Shown: positions 34,058 to 45,372 of the stretch, piece after piece | How the letters are laid out: each line of letters opens with the position of its first letter | Position numbering within the stretch: the first letter of the stretch is position 1 | Assembly: GCA_015680685.1 (NCBI GenBank) | Contig: MNCI01008279.1 | Location: 500,072-564,071 of the forward strand | From: Gnetum montanum | Taxonomy: Eukaryota > Streptophyta > Gnetopsida > Gnetales > Gnetaceae | Direction of reading: 5' to 3' | DNA: 64,000 nt | The notes under the pieces: model-generated | Told to the model about the DNA's origin: nothing | The model's input: the letters and a program-made list of their open reading frames with translations, nothing else | The model's database searches: none | Translations under genes and position numbers: made by a program

Positions 34058-35416
34058 CTGCAATTAATAAAGAGTTTAAGATTACCAAAGTGTTTAAATT
34101 GACATTTGACAACTTATAATCCTTCTTGTACTCTTGATTAGATCACATTATTAGTTTATTATGATTGTAGAGTTAGAAAATTTTTTAAAATTAAATGCCC
34201 TAGGTGTTGCACATTTAGTTACTATGACCTCTCACAAATGTTATCTCTTTGCTTATGGTGCCTTAAAATAGTTAGAATGGTTCATTAGGAGAATTTGTTG
34301 AGTTATTTTGCTTAAGTTTGATTAGTTCATGATGATATCTATATTGTTTCCTCATATTTGCCCTTATCCTATCTTCCAAGCACTAGAAAAATTTTGGCTC
34401 AAATTTCCTTAATGTCTATGCAATGCACCCTCCATGACTAAGTGGAGCGCTTTGAAATTAATAGGGTTCAAGATTTTTGAAAATCAGAGTTGTAGGGATG
34501 AAGTTATGGGCTTTGGAAGTTAGCTTGCTAGAGCTCAAAAAGAAAATGGCAAAAACTTCTCTTGTTACAAATGAGAGGAATTAAAATTTCACTAACTCCC
34601 ATGCATATATATATAAAATTTTTATAAGATCAAAATTTTTAATATGACATCATATTTATGATGTATGAGGGGCTCATACATTGCATCAATGATGTCACCA
34701 TCAAAATTTTTGAATTTTTCTTGGAAAAAATCAGTCAAATGGAATGGTTGAAAGATATTAAGCTTGTTCAAAGGGTCTTGGAATAGTCATGATTCTCAAA
34801 TTTTGAAAATTGGACTTTTAAAGTCCATAAAGAAGGAATCTTGAGCAATGAAGGTTTATTGAGTGTATAGGAGAGGGATGAAGGGTTATAAGTTATTGAA
34901 CTTAAAGAAAGTAAACAATGAATTCTGAAGTGTTCTAGAATTCCAAGATGATGTGGATTTGATTGTCAGGTATGAGACACAATAGTTATACAAGTGGATC
35001 CTTCCTAAAGTAGGTTCTAGTCCTTAGTGCCCTTGTATAACCATGCCTAGAAGTGTTCATAGGCACCCAAGGCGTTGAATGTAAAACATACTTATCTCTC
35101 AAAACACACATGTTTGTACCACCAAAATGGGAAGATAACACCATATCATTTAAAACTATGGAAGTATAACCAAATAAAATAGTGAGGTGAGATGGAGTTA
35201 GAAGGGATTACAGAGATTTGGACGTGAGGTGTCTTACCATAGGCATAATGAATCCTTGTGTGTAAGATGTTATTAAAGTAATCATTAGCCTTTCCTTCTA
35301 AGATCCAAACCAAGTCCACATCACTTTCAGTGGCATCGCATCATGTCTTCTACATAACTAACCACTATGAAACTATCACTGTTGCAAGAGGTATCATCAC
35401 TTGATATTTTGTTTAA
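34058..35416 (-). other. Noncoding region of element 3 upstream of the accessory ORF
   Basis: No ORF of note. On the minus strand GATGTCATATT and a TATA-like ATAAAAATTTTATATATA near 34630-34600 could be an internal promoter for the accessory ORF. The 3' splice site before 34057 would instead suggest splicing from the genomic RNA. Neither is shown. Confidence 0.35.
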
Positions 35417-35421
35417 GGGAG

Positions 35422-36257
35422 TGATGAACCGCGATATTGTGTACACGATATCGCATACGTGATATCATGCATGTGATATCACATTCACCACGCGATATCG
35501 CATACGCGATATCACGTCCTACCTCATCTTCTATAAATAAGAGGTGGCACCCTTGGTTCTGATACAATTAGATTTAGAACCTTAGCCAAACTCTTGCAGT
35601 TTTTTCATTCTAGAGTTAGAATTATTTCTGTGTGCTCGCAGTAGGAGTCATAGAGTGAACGGATCTTTATTCGAGCAATTTGTACTTGAGCATAATTTTG
35701 TGTACAGCAATAAAGACAAACTTTATGATAAAACTTGCAGCATACAGATTAAGATAATTAGTAATTAATGATTGTTTAATTCTTTCCTAGTTAATTAATA
35801 TCTCTCTCAACCTTCAACCCCCTTAGTTAAATACACTCAGTACGACCACTTCGAGCATGCATGCAGCGCTTGGTAACCCAGTAATGATTAGCGTTTGGTA
35901 ACCCCAGTAGCGTTGCACTAGTTTAGGATGTGTACAGCAAGTGGGAATGGATACTAGTGTTAGGAACATTTAGAAACTAGTTAGTGAATAGTGAATGTAA
36001 GTTATCCAGTTATTTCTCTCTCCCTCTCCTTTATTAGTAGAAGACATAAAAAATACAAAAGCTATAAAAATCATATACCTCAAGCTTACTTAACCATACA
36101 ACCATGAAAATACAAGTAAGTTTGGGAAGACAACGATTGATTAACCCTGAGTGTTCCATTAAGGCGCATAAGAACTTGGTCCTTGGAGTTTGATCGGATC
36201 ATGCATGAAATGCTCGTATTTGTATGGTTGAGTGTAGGGGTACCTCGCCACTCATCA
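35422..36257 (+). repeat. 5' LTR of element 2 (836 bp)
   Basis: Starts TGATGAACC and ends CACTCATCA. Aligns along its length with 44560-45367. The 28-bp length difference lies in the GATATC array. R probably starts downstream of the TATA box at 35532; a CTTTATTCGAGCA block and AGCAATAAAGA (possible poly(A) signal) follow. Confidence 0.93.
35432..35539 (+). promoter_or_regulatory. U3 promoter of element 2, 5' copy: GATATC array plus TATA box
   Basis: GATATT at 35432, then GATATC at 35447, 35461, 35475, 35494 and 35508. The runs 35447-35461-35475 and 35494-35508 are at 14-bp pitch. TATAAATA at 35532-35539 lies about 20 bp downstream of the last site. Confidence 0.75.
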
Positions 36258-36258
36258 T

Positions 36259-36277
36259 TGGCACCGTTGTTGGGGAC
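36259..36277 (+). other. Primer-binding site of element 2
   Basis: TGGCACCGTTGTTGGGGAC, one base after the LTR. It differs from the common tRNA-Asp PBS by three transitions; the TT in GTTGTTGG is shared with element 1 and may reflect the tRNA of this lineage rather than decay. Confidence 0.85.
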
Positions 36278-36401
36278 TTAGCTATTTGTGTGCTGCGTAG
36301 AACATAGAAAATCATTCATATCGTTGGAACATTAGAAGGAACCCTTAGGGTTAATCAAAGAAAGACGAGAAAACAATACATTGCACACTGAACAAAACAA
36401 G

Positions 36402-38300
36402 ATGTCTTCTTCTTCGCATAAGAGCACTTCACCGCCTAGGACTAACACAAGAGGCAGTCGGTGGCATAATACACATAACCATGATCCACCAGTTCCTCAA
36501 TAGTTTTGTGTGGTATATACTCATCTCGATGAGTATGTACCCAATTTCACCTTTATTCTCCACCAAGACGAACAACTACATTGGAGAGACTTGGAGGGTA
36601 ACATAGTGTTGCCTCCAAATCGATCAGTTCCCAACATGCTCCTTCGTGCTCTCACATGAATAGGCATGCCACTTTTATACAAAAAATATGTTGCACACGA
36701 TCATGACTCAAGAGACTATCATCCCACAGAAGCGCAACGTCAAAGGGACTTGCAACAGGAGAGATACCATACATCTTTGAAGGGTAAATGGCCCCATGAT
36801 GCTCTGCATGTTTTGAGCGAAATTGGGGATGGTGAACCTGCTTCAATAGGTTTCCCATGAAATGATGTTCCTCCTCCTAACATTGGTCAAGGGGTGGTGT
36901 ATTAGAACCTCCACTCCACTATTCACAACCCTAGTTCTAATACCCACGAACACGAAGTGTTCAATGAAGAAACACGAACACAAGATAAGGGTGGATGTTC
37001 TGATCGTGATCACAATCGAGGTCAAGACCACTGAAGAGAAGGTAGAAAACATTGTCATGGTGATGGTTCTCCTTCTTCTTCACCTTCATCATCATATTCA
37101 CCCTCTCCTTCAATGTCCAGATGCAGTCATAGGGAAACCAATCGTGAGGAGAAGGGAAAATAAAGTGAAAGACATTGACGAGATAGTTGAGAACGAGGAT
37201 GAGGGCACTCTAAAGAATCAAGGCATAGAATAAGGGAGACTAGGGAACTGCATAGAGACCATAGACACTATGAACAAGATGATCATGAAGAACCCCTACT
37301 TGCAACTAGAAGCATGCTAGATATAACGGAGGTCGTAAGAGTTCCAACAAGGCACCAAAAGGATAGTAGGATCAAGAGGTTAGAGATGAACAACATCCAA
37401 CGATTTGAATGGGGATACAACGTTGATCCTCAAAATCATTTACAAGCATTCCACGATGCATGTGCCTTGCAAAAAAATGGCAAAAACTGAAGTTGTTCCC
37501 AAGGACACTAGTGAAAGAAGCTGAAAGCTGGTACCAGTCCTTAGAACTGGAATCCATTCTGAGGTGGAGTACAATGTTAGAACTATTCAATGATAAGTAC
37601 CAAACATACTCCTGAGTGTCTAACCTGCTGAAGAAAATCCAAGGATGGAAGCAAGGAAATCATGAACCCTTGGAGCTGCCATGGGCCACTATTATGGACT
37701 ATTACATCGTTGCCTTGGCCATGGTTATTTGCAGCGGGATCAACTACGCCATCTTGTGGATGGACTTAGGCATGAAACAAGAAGAACCCTTAGGACGTAT
37801 GCCCAAGGAAGGTTATCAAAACTTAGGTCTCATCAAATTCATAGATTTCTAGAGAAAGTTGCCAAAGAAGAAGGTGAGCTACGAAAGAGAGAAAGTGCAG
37901 AAGAATATAACCGAGATCCTTCCCTCGGAAAAAGAGGAATGAGATTTTGTGAGGAGGAAGAAGAGTCACCACTCAAAGAGATGGTGAATAGGAAAACCTT
38001 GCCTCTCCAAAAGTTAACATCAGAAGTATCGGCAAAGGTAGAACAAATGTGGGACTCCCTAGATAGTAGGTTTGAAACTGTTCTTAAAATTGTAGAGGAG
38101 TCTAGGGAGCGACGTAGTGACTGTGACAAAAATAAAAAGAGAGAAGTGGAAAATGCACGTAACAAGGGTAAGGGTAAAATGGCCATCATAGAAGAGGTTG
38201 TGGATTTAGACATAGACAATGATAGTGGATGCAAGATATGCTAATGCAACCATCCTAAGGGACGTTGCCCAGTGATCTCACATCTACAAGAGTCTGGGGT
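36402..38300 (+). pseudogene. Gag of element 2
   Basis: Starts MSSSSHK at 36402, equivalent to the starts in elements 1 and 3. It shares VPNFTFILHQDEQLHWRDL-like sequence (36535-36590) with element 1. The basic His/Ser region is at 36950-37140 and the gag domain at 37280-37800, with HLQAFHDACALQ near 37440. A good open frame (37681-38244) covers RDQLRHLVDGLRHETRRTL and a charged region. The zinc knuckle C-x2-C-x3-H-x4-C is at 38230-38268, with a TAA inside it at 38242. Several stops (first at 36502) and at least two frameshifts make it non-coding. A long Pro/Gln/Tyr-rich linker follows, 38270-38720. Confidence 0.85.
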
Positions 38301-38523
38301 GTATGTACTCAACTCACAACTAAATAAACGACAAGCACCTCGACGGTTACCTTATCCCCAAGGTAACCCAAGGAAGTTCCACCAACCTTCAACATATTAT
38401 CCAAGTGGAACTCCACCACAACCCGTTGAGCAACATCAATAGTGGTAATACCCACAGTCATGGGGGATGCCACCACTAAGGTAACAATACCCATACCGGA
38501 AACCTGACCCATATGGCTACTAC

Positions 38524-39519
38524 GTGCAACATCCAATTTCTCCACGTAACTTTGTTAGTCATGTTACACCACAACATCACTACCATGCCTATGAGTATTA
38601 TAGAACTCCTTCTTCTAGGGGAGATAACCCACAAATATACCATCCTTCAAATCCATTCGTAGCTCTTACACCAATAGCTCCATTACCACCCGCTCTAGCA
38701 ATGCAAGGGGAACTTCCTACTCAACTGCAACAACACAATGCCACAAGGGCTGTAAATCCTCAACCCACTGTTGGTTCTGATAATCGTATGAAGAAAAGAC
38801 CTTTCTTTAGAAGCAATAGTTCAACCAAGCCCTTACAACCACAAGTGGTTGAACCTCTGAATGCCTCCCCATCAAATAAAGCTTTAGAGCTCCCTTTGAA
38901 CCAAACACCAAACTCAACGCATACAATTATGTTAACACATGCCGTTACTGATTGGATCAAGGTTGGCCACCTTCCCAAGAAATTCTCTGATCTTGGAAGC
39001 CCTCTAATCTATTTCCAAATCGTTGGGAATGAGCCATGCAAAGCTCTTCTGGATTCAAGTTCTAGAGTCAACTTAATATTGTAAGAAATGTACAAAGCCT
39101 AGAACCTGCCTCCATTAAAGAAGAGAAATATTCGCCTAGAGTTGGCCGACTAGTCCATCACTATTCCCTTGGGATTGGTGGAAAACATTGTCACCACTGT
39201 GTGTGGGTGGTTGTACCCAGCTGATTTCCTAGTGATACAAGTAAATAATGGTAAAGGGGACTTCCCAATAATAATGGGAAGGGCATGGCTAAGTACTATA
39301 GATCCATGCCTAGTAATCTGCGATCTTTCCCTGGAAATATCTAAGGAGAACACTTTTGGAAAGATTGAGAAGAAGAAGGTTCCATACATTGCATACAATG
39401 ATACAGGGTGCAATTGCATGCAGAGATCATGTGTTGTGCAAAGTTTAGCATTGCTTGCATGCAACTGGTATGCACAAAACATTAACATACAAAAGTGCCT
39501 ATATGTAGCAGCCACATGA
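38524..39519 (+). pseudogene. Linker and retropepsin of element 2
   Basis: A frame of 186 codons (38524-39084) ends at a TAA that replaces the Gln of the sequence after ALLDSSSRVNLI. The catalytic motif is Asp-Ser-Ser instead of Asp-Ser-Gly, a GGT to AGT type change that should abolish activity. It resumes in the same gene at 39169-39519 with a VCGWLYPADFLVI block and GRAWLS. The catalytic Asp codon is near 39052. Confidence 0.85.
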
Positions 39520-39959
39520 CAAGAAGACACCTAGTGGTTGATAGCTGATCAAGAGAGTAACTCACTAATGTGCATGGAACTAATTGAGGGAATAACTTGC
39601 ACTTACATCGAAAGCATAGACGCACTAGAGCAAGTTTGTTGCCAACTTCCAAGCTTTAACCTTGAAAACATCAACTGGGGGAAGTTGGAAATTCCTAAAA
39701 AATTCAAACAAGAGCCCCTAGAATTGAAACCATTGCCCACTGGTCTAGAATATATGATTCTTGAAAATGAAAAACCAGTAATCATCAACGCAAGACTTGG
39801 TTCCAAACAAAAAGGAAGACTACTGAAAGTAATAAACAAGTGGTTAAAAGCCTTTGCTTGGTCATATCCTAAATTAACTGGAATAGATCCTAGGATATGC
39901 CAGCATAGGATTTACATTGACCCCTCCATGAAACCTCGCAAACAACCGTAGAGGTGATT

Positions 39960-40815
39960 AAACCAAAAATTGAAGTAAGTAGTAAAAGAAGAAATAGAAT
40001 AACTTCTTAAGGTTGGGTTCATATATCCCATTGCTGATAGAAAATGGGTTAGCCCTCTAGTAATTGTGCCTAAAAGGGAGGAAAATGGAGGGTGTGCATA
40101 GATTTTAGGCTACTGAACATGGCAACATTTAAGGATCACTTTCCATTTCCATTCATTGACCAAGTCTTAGACGCCACAGTAGGGCATTGCTATTACAGTT
40201 TTTTGGATGGCTATAGCGGATACAACCAAATACAAATAGCCCCAGAAGACCAAGCCAAGACAACGTTCACCAGTCCTTAGGGAACATTTGCGTATAAACA
40301 AATGCCGTTTGGCTTGTGTAATGCTCCTGCCACGTTTCACGCCTAGTTCTAAGCATATTCTAACAGCAGATAGGGAATGGAGTGGAAGTATTTATCGATG
40401 ACTTCTCCACCTATGGAACAAGTTTTGACCAAGCCTTGGACCGATTAGAGCAAGTGTTGAAAAGATGCGTAGAAATCAATCTAAGGCTCAATTGGTAGAA
40501 AAGCCATTTAATGGTCCAAGAAGGCATAGTACTTGGGCATAAGGTTTCACATGCAAGAATAGAGGTAGACCTAGATAAAATTAGGGTCATCCAAGGAATC
40601 ACCCATCAACTGGAAATTGTCAAAGACATTCGATCATTCCTTGGACACACTGGCTACTATAGGAGATTCATTGAGAACTTCTCCAAGATTGCCAAACTAT
40701 TGGTAGAGATAACAAAGAAGGACGTACCTTTTGAGTGGACCAGGGAATGTGAACGAGCATTCCAAACCTTGAAACGAAAGCTAGTAGAAACTCCCATTCT
40801 ACAAGCTCTTGACTA
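39960..40815 (+). pseudogene. Reverse transcriptase of element 2
   Basis: Recognisable motifs in order: a LLKVGFIYPI-like block (40003-40035), VIVPKR, CIDFRLLN (40093), FPFPFIDQVLD, YSFLDGYSGYNQI (40195-40235), a block equivalent to GTFAYKQMPFGLCNAPATF (40280-40340), then FIDDFS in another frame (40390-40407), which holds the Y/F-x-DD active site, and GHTGYYRRFI (40650). RT copies the genomic RNA to DNA. TAG replaces the Trp before GTFAY and others; a frameshift lies between 40340 and 40385. Confidence 0.92.
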
Positions 40816-41195
40816 GTCCAGACCATTCCACATCATGACTGACATGTCCAATTATGCCTTAGGAGTCATACTTACATAGTTAGATGACCAAAAATGCCCT
40901 TACTACATCCACTGTACAAGTAGAAGTATCGCTGATGCAAAACTTAACTACACAACTACGGAGGATGAATTAATGGTTGTAGTGTTTGCACTGGATAAGT
41001 TTAGGCACTATGTGTTAGGTTACAAAGTGTTCATCCACATGGATCATAGTGCAATTTGGCTCCTCATGAACAAGCCAACGGTTAGCCCTTGTATTATACG
41101 ATGGCTGGTAATTCTACAAGAGTTCAATCTAACGGTGATCAATTAGAAAGACACCAAGAACATAGTTGCAGATCATTTATCTCGGTTGCGCTAGG
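40816..41195 (+). pseudogene. RNase H of element 2
   Basis: Begins with a D-x-SNYALG block (40840-40865), then YTTTEDELMVVVFALDKFR (40950-41005), FIHMDHSA (41030-41053) and a terminal VADHLSRL (41168-41190), the standard gypsy RNase H order. Several TAG codons interrupt it, for example at 40816 (former Trp) and 40879 (former Gln). Confidence 0.9.
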
Positions 41196-41439
41196 ACAAC
41201 AAAGAAGATGAATATGTAATATCTGATCATTTTCCTGATGAAGCCCTCTTTGCCGATGTAGTGAATAACCAACTACCCATGGAGACGAACTGGTATAGTA
41301 GCATTCTCATCTATCTCCTTACTCAAAAAACACCATAGGAACTGGACGTTAGGAAGAAACAATAGTTTTTTCATAGAGCCAAGTACTTCATGGAGATCAA
41401 TGGACAACTTTACAAAGTGTGTCTTGATGGCTTGGTTCG

Positions 41440-42636
41440 ATGGTGCGTGCCTAAGGTAGACCAACTGAGAGTTCTCCAAGACACTCATGAGGGCCATTGT
41501 GGGGGTCACTATGCGAGGAGATGAACGGCTATTAAGATCTTGCTTGCAGGATATTACTGGCCAACATTATTTCAAGATGCCCATCAATTTGTCCGATCTT
41601 GTGAGCATTGTCAACATGATGGGGGAATGACTACTAAAATGGATGGTTTGCAACAATGGATTCAATTGTTAGAACCCTTCGACATTTTGGGAATAGACTT
41701 TATGGGGCCCATTACACCAATGTCCAATGGAAAAACTTACATTGTAGTTGCTGTAGACTATCTAACAAAATGGGCTGAAGCAACTCTTGTTAAAGACTGC
41801 ACATCATCTACAACTGCACGGTTGCACAAAAAATCCTAAATAGGTTTGGTGTGCCACATGCACTTATTTTGGATAATGGAACACAATTCATAGGTGCAAA
41901 TTTTCAAAAGTTAATGCAACACTTAGGGGTTGAACATGAATTGACTACCCCTTATCACCCCCAAGCTAATGGACAAGCTGAGGTCACCAATAGGGAGATC
42001 ACTAAAATATTAACTAGGACAATTAGCAAGTATAGGCGAGATTGGAGCACTAAACTGAATGAGGCTCTTTGGGCATACCGCTCCACCTAGAAACTCCCTA
42101 TAGGCTACTCTCCCTATGAGTTAGTGTACGGAAAGCTTCCAATGCTTCTGATTCAAACCGAGCTCCGTACACTATCAACGGCTTGTGACCTCCACCTCGA
42201 TCTTGATCTAGCACAAAAACAAAGGTTGGCAACTTTAAACGTGCTAGATGAAAACTAATTAGCTACCCTATCATCAAATGAGTTGCATAAGGCATATAAC
42301 AAGCAATGTCATGACTTGAAGATTTGAAAGGTTAAGTATCAACCAGGAGATAAGATTCTCTATTGAAACCCCACACATGTGCCACAATGCACAAAATTTC
42401 AAACACTATGGAAAGGACCTTAGATTATTCATGCAACCTTTCCTTTAGGGGCCATGACCATATACAAACCTAAGAGCCTTGATAAGATATTGTTAGTCAA
42501 TGTGCAACATACCAAACCCTTCCATGAATTTAGAATAGTCAATGCACATAATACCTCTGAGAAGGGACGACCCTGCTCACTATTTTGGATCTCCTCCTTC
42601 CAACTCAGTCATGGGGGAGACGACCATCTCTGCTAA
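41440..42636 (+). pseudogene. Integrase of element 2
   Basis: The zinc-binding HHCC part is at 41485-41625 (THEGHCGGHY, then CEHCQHDGG). The catalytic core has D in GIDFMGP (41690), D in LILDNGTQF (41862) and E in GQAEVTNREI (41980). ALWAYRST is followed by a TAG, and the C-terminal domain continues with a PGDKILY block near 42345 and the last residues HGGDDHLC before the stop at 42636. This enzyme joins the cDNA to target DNA. All three acidic residues remain, but stops and frameshifts break the frame. No chromodomain is seen. Confidence 0.92.
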
Positions 42637-42639
42637 TCA

Positions 42640-44545
42640 TTTGAGGCCCTCAGTTCCTTTTTAAGTTTTTATTTTACACATTTTTGTTTTACAAGTTTCT
42701 TTAATTTTTCTTGTTTTTGTTTTGCAACATCATTTATACTTTCTCATTTCTTTGTGTGATTGTTTGTTTTTTGTTTTTGTTTTTGTTTTTTTCTTTGTTT
42801 GTTGTTTTTGTGTTGTTAGATTCATCACCTAATAACTGCTCTTGATGGTGGTATGAACTATATTCTATTGATTGCTAATGTTTGATTTTTACCTTTGAGT
42901 TATATGTTGATACTAAGGTATGGTTCTTTTGATATAAAAGGCAATGAGTCCACGTCATCCATGCATCCATGAATTTCTATGGTCTCTTTTGGCTTGGAAC
43001 TATATAGTCCCCTTCTTTAATAATAAAACTATTAATGAATTGGTGACTGGGAATTTCTCAAACTAAGGAAGGACTCAAGGACTAAAAAGGGTGTGACTTC
43101 AAAGGGATTTGGTGCATTTGTGCTGGCTATTCTCTTGGGTGCTTGGATGTTTTCTTCTTGATCTTTCCTTACAATTCCGACATTGCTCCATTATTGGGAA
43201 GTTGAGCCAATAAAAATAAGTCTTTGCATGGTGTGGTTCTCATGTAAAAGAAAAAAAAAATAGTGAGAATTCGAAGCACACCCTTAGAAAAAATAATCAT
43301 CTAGGCTACAAGCATTGGTTATGGAACTAAACAAAAAATCCCTCTAACTAAGGCCTTGTCTCGCTTCCTACTTCTCCCTTTCTTGTTTTCCTTGGAATGG
43401 TGTTGACTCTTTGGCAGAAGCATTCTTATTACTTCAAGTGGATGGATTGGCCAAGTGTATTAATGCGAACTTACTGGATGTGGATTGTTTGAGGCTAGAT
43501 TTGGAATGAGATCTAATCAGTCACATTAACCATAAATACACAAGGGGATGTACACCACCTTGTTTTTAGGACTCCATTCCATTCTCTTCTCCTCATCATT
43601 CTTTCTCCATTTCCCACTTCATTGTCAGTTGTATTAGTAGTCTATATTTTGGTTAATGCATTGTTTTCTCTTTGGTGGATTCTTGTGGTTAAGTCTTTAA
43701 CTCTTTCTTCCAAATGACATTTCTAGAGCCTACAGACTCTTTGAATGTCGGTTTGTCAGGGCATAAAGGGCATGAGCCTACTTTGGGGAGGACCCACTGG
43801 CATTCCTATTTGGTGCATCAGTTAACTTCTTTCCCTTAAACATTTTCGCAATCAACATTTTTTTTTGTTTTGTTTCATTCCCATCTCTGACATCCATTTT
43901 ATCAGTGTTGCTATTGTTTCTTTTTCTCCATCTTTCTTATTCCTTATCTTTTTCTATTCTATTGCTATTGGAGGATCGCTCTTAGTCATGGGGGCCCTGG
44001 TCCAATTTTTTCAATTTTTCGTAACCCCTACACCTTGGGTAGTCACCAGTGTTATATCTCTAGAATTTGTATTGGCCATATCACAACTCAGCCGATGGAT
44101 CTTACACCGAGGAAAGGTATCAACTGTATTCTGATTTACTTATCCTTTCTCATATGTGACTGTGTTGTGTGTGTAGATGGAAATCATACAGCAATGGACT
44201 GGACCTGGAGGAAACACTCAGGATGGACTAGTGCTGGAATGGTTGTGCAAGGAACAAGATTGATGGCATGACTATGGATAGACAACAAAAGGTGCAATCT
44301 TGGCATCGACAACAACACATCTTCTCCTTTTTTCTCTCTCTCTCTCTCTTCTCTCTCAACTATCAAATAAGGCTAGATATCAATTATGTATAGTGTTCAC
44401 TCTTGTAGTCATGAACACTAATGTTTCCATGTATTGTAATGTTGATCCGTTCACATGTCATCCCATTCACCATTAGTTGTCATTCAAGTCAATAATCCCA
44501 TACCTTCTCAATATTTTGTAAGCAACTCAAGGATGAGTTTTCATT
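42640..44545 (+). other. 3' noncoding region of element 2
   Basis: 1.9 kb without a convincing ORF, opening with a T-rich tract (42655-42810). It matches 1-1690 (minus) in element 1, and its first half matches 45373-46285 (minus) in element 3. An 89-codon frame (43865-44134) is T-rich and probably chance. A PPT-like TCATGGGGG occurs at 43986-43994. Confidence 0.6.
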
Positions 44546-44559
44546 CAATCATGGGGGTA
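44525..44559 (+). other. Polypurine tract and conserved pre-LTR block of element 2
   Basis: AACTCAAGGATGAGTTTTC followed by AATCATGGGGGTA abuts the 3' LTR. The block is shared with elements A, 3 and 4. Confidence 0.8.
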
Positions 44560-45367
44560 TTGTGAACCATGATATCGTGCACGTGATATCACATCCACCA
44601 CGTGATATCGCATATGCGATATTGCATCCTGCCTCATCTTCTATAAATAAGAGGCGGTGCCCTTGGTTCCGATACAATTAGATTTAGACTCTTAGCCAGA
44701 CTCTTGCAGTTTTATCATTTCAGAGTTAGAATTATTTCTATGTGCCCGCAGTAGGAGTCATAGAGTGAATGGATCTTTATTCGAGCAATTTATACCTAAG
44801 CATAATTTTGTGTATGGCAATAAAAATGAACTTTATGATAAACCTTGCAGCATATAGATTAAGCTAATTAGTAATTAATGATTATTTAATGCTTTCCTAG
44901 TTAATTAATATCTCTCTTAACCTTCAACCCCCTTAGTTAAATACACTTAGTACGACCACTTAGAGCATGCGTGTAGTGCTTGGTAATGCAGTAACGATTA
45001 GCGTTTGGTAACCCCAGTAGCATTGCATTGGTTCAGGATGTGTACGGCAAGTGGGAACAGATACTAGTGTTAGGAACATTTAGAAACTAGTTAATGAATA
45101 GTGAATGTAAGTTAGCCACTGAGTTCTCTCTCCCTCTCCTTTATTAGCATAAGACATAAAAAATACAAAAGCTATAAAAATCATATACCTCAAGCTTACT
45201 TAACCATACAACCGTGACAATACAAGTAAGTTTGGGAAGACAACGATTGATTAACCTTGAGTGTTCCATTAAGGCGCATAAGCACTTGGTCCTTGCAGTT
45301 CAACTGGATCATGCGTGAAATGCTCATATTCATATGGTTGAGTGTAGGGGTACCTTGCCACTCATCA
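44560..45367 (+). repeat. 3' LTR of element 2 (808 bp)
   Basis: Starts TTGTGAACC (the equivalent of TGATGAACC) after the polypurine tract and ends CACTCATCA, followed by the target duplication GGGAG. GATATC at 44571, 44585 and 44604, GATATT at 44618, then TATAAATA near 44643. Two 14-bp units fewer than the 5' LTR. Confidence 0.92.
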
Positions 45368-45372
45368 GGGAG

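Larger units (their letters stand above)
35422..45367 (+). mobile_element. Element 2: complete but inactive Ty3/gypsy (Athila/Tat-like) retrotransposon
   Basis: Target duplication GGGAG at 35417-35421 and 45368-45372. LTR 35422-36257, PBS 36259-36277, gag from 36402, zinc knuckle near 38230, protease 38930-39530, RT 39960-40815, RNase H 40816-41195, integrase 41440-42636, 3' noncoding, polypurine tract, LTR 44560-45367. RNase H before integrase defines Ty3/gypsy; the PBS type and the integrase block ALWAYRST followed by a Pro-Ile-Gly-Tyr-Ser-Pro stretch are those of the Athila/Tat branch. Stops at Gln/Trp codons and several frameshifts inactivate it. The LTRs differ at roughly 8% of positions by eye, mostly transitions. 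It is inserted in the 3' noncoding part of element 3 in the opposite direction. Confidence 0.93.

Noticed and set aside
35422-35539. GATATC array as a CRISPR-like or satellite array
   Set aside because: Units are 14 bp, imperfect, only two to six in number, and tied to LTR promoters of a plant genome.
43865-44134. 89-codon frame in the 3' noncoding region of element 2 as an envelope-like ORF
   Set aside because: Phe/Ser-rich because of T-rich DNA; the matching region in element 1 shows no conserved frame.
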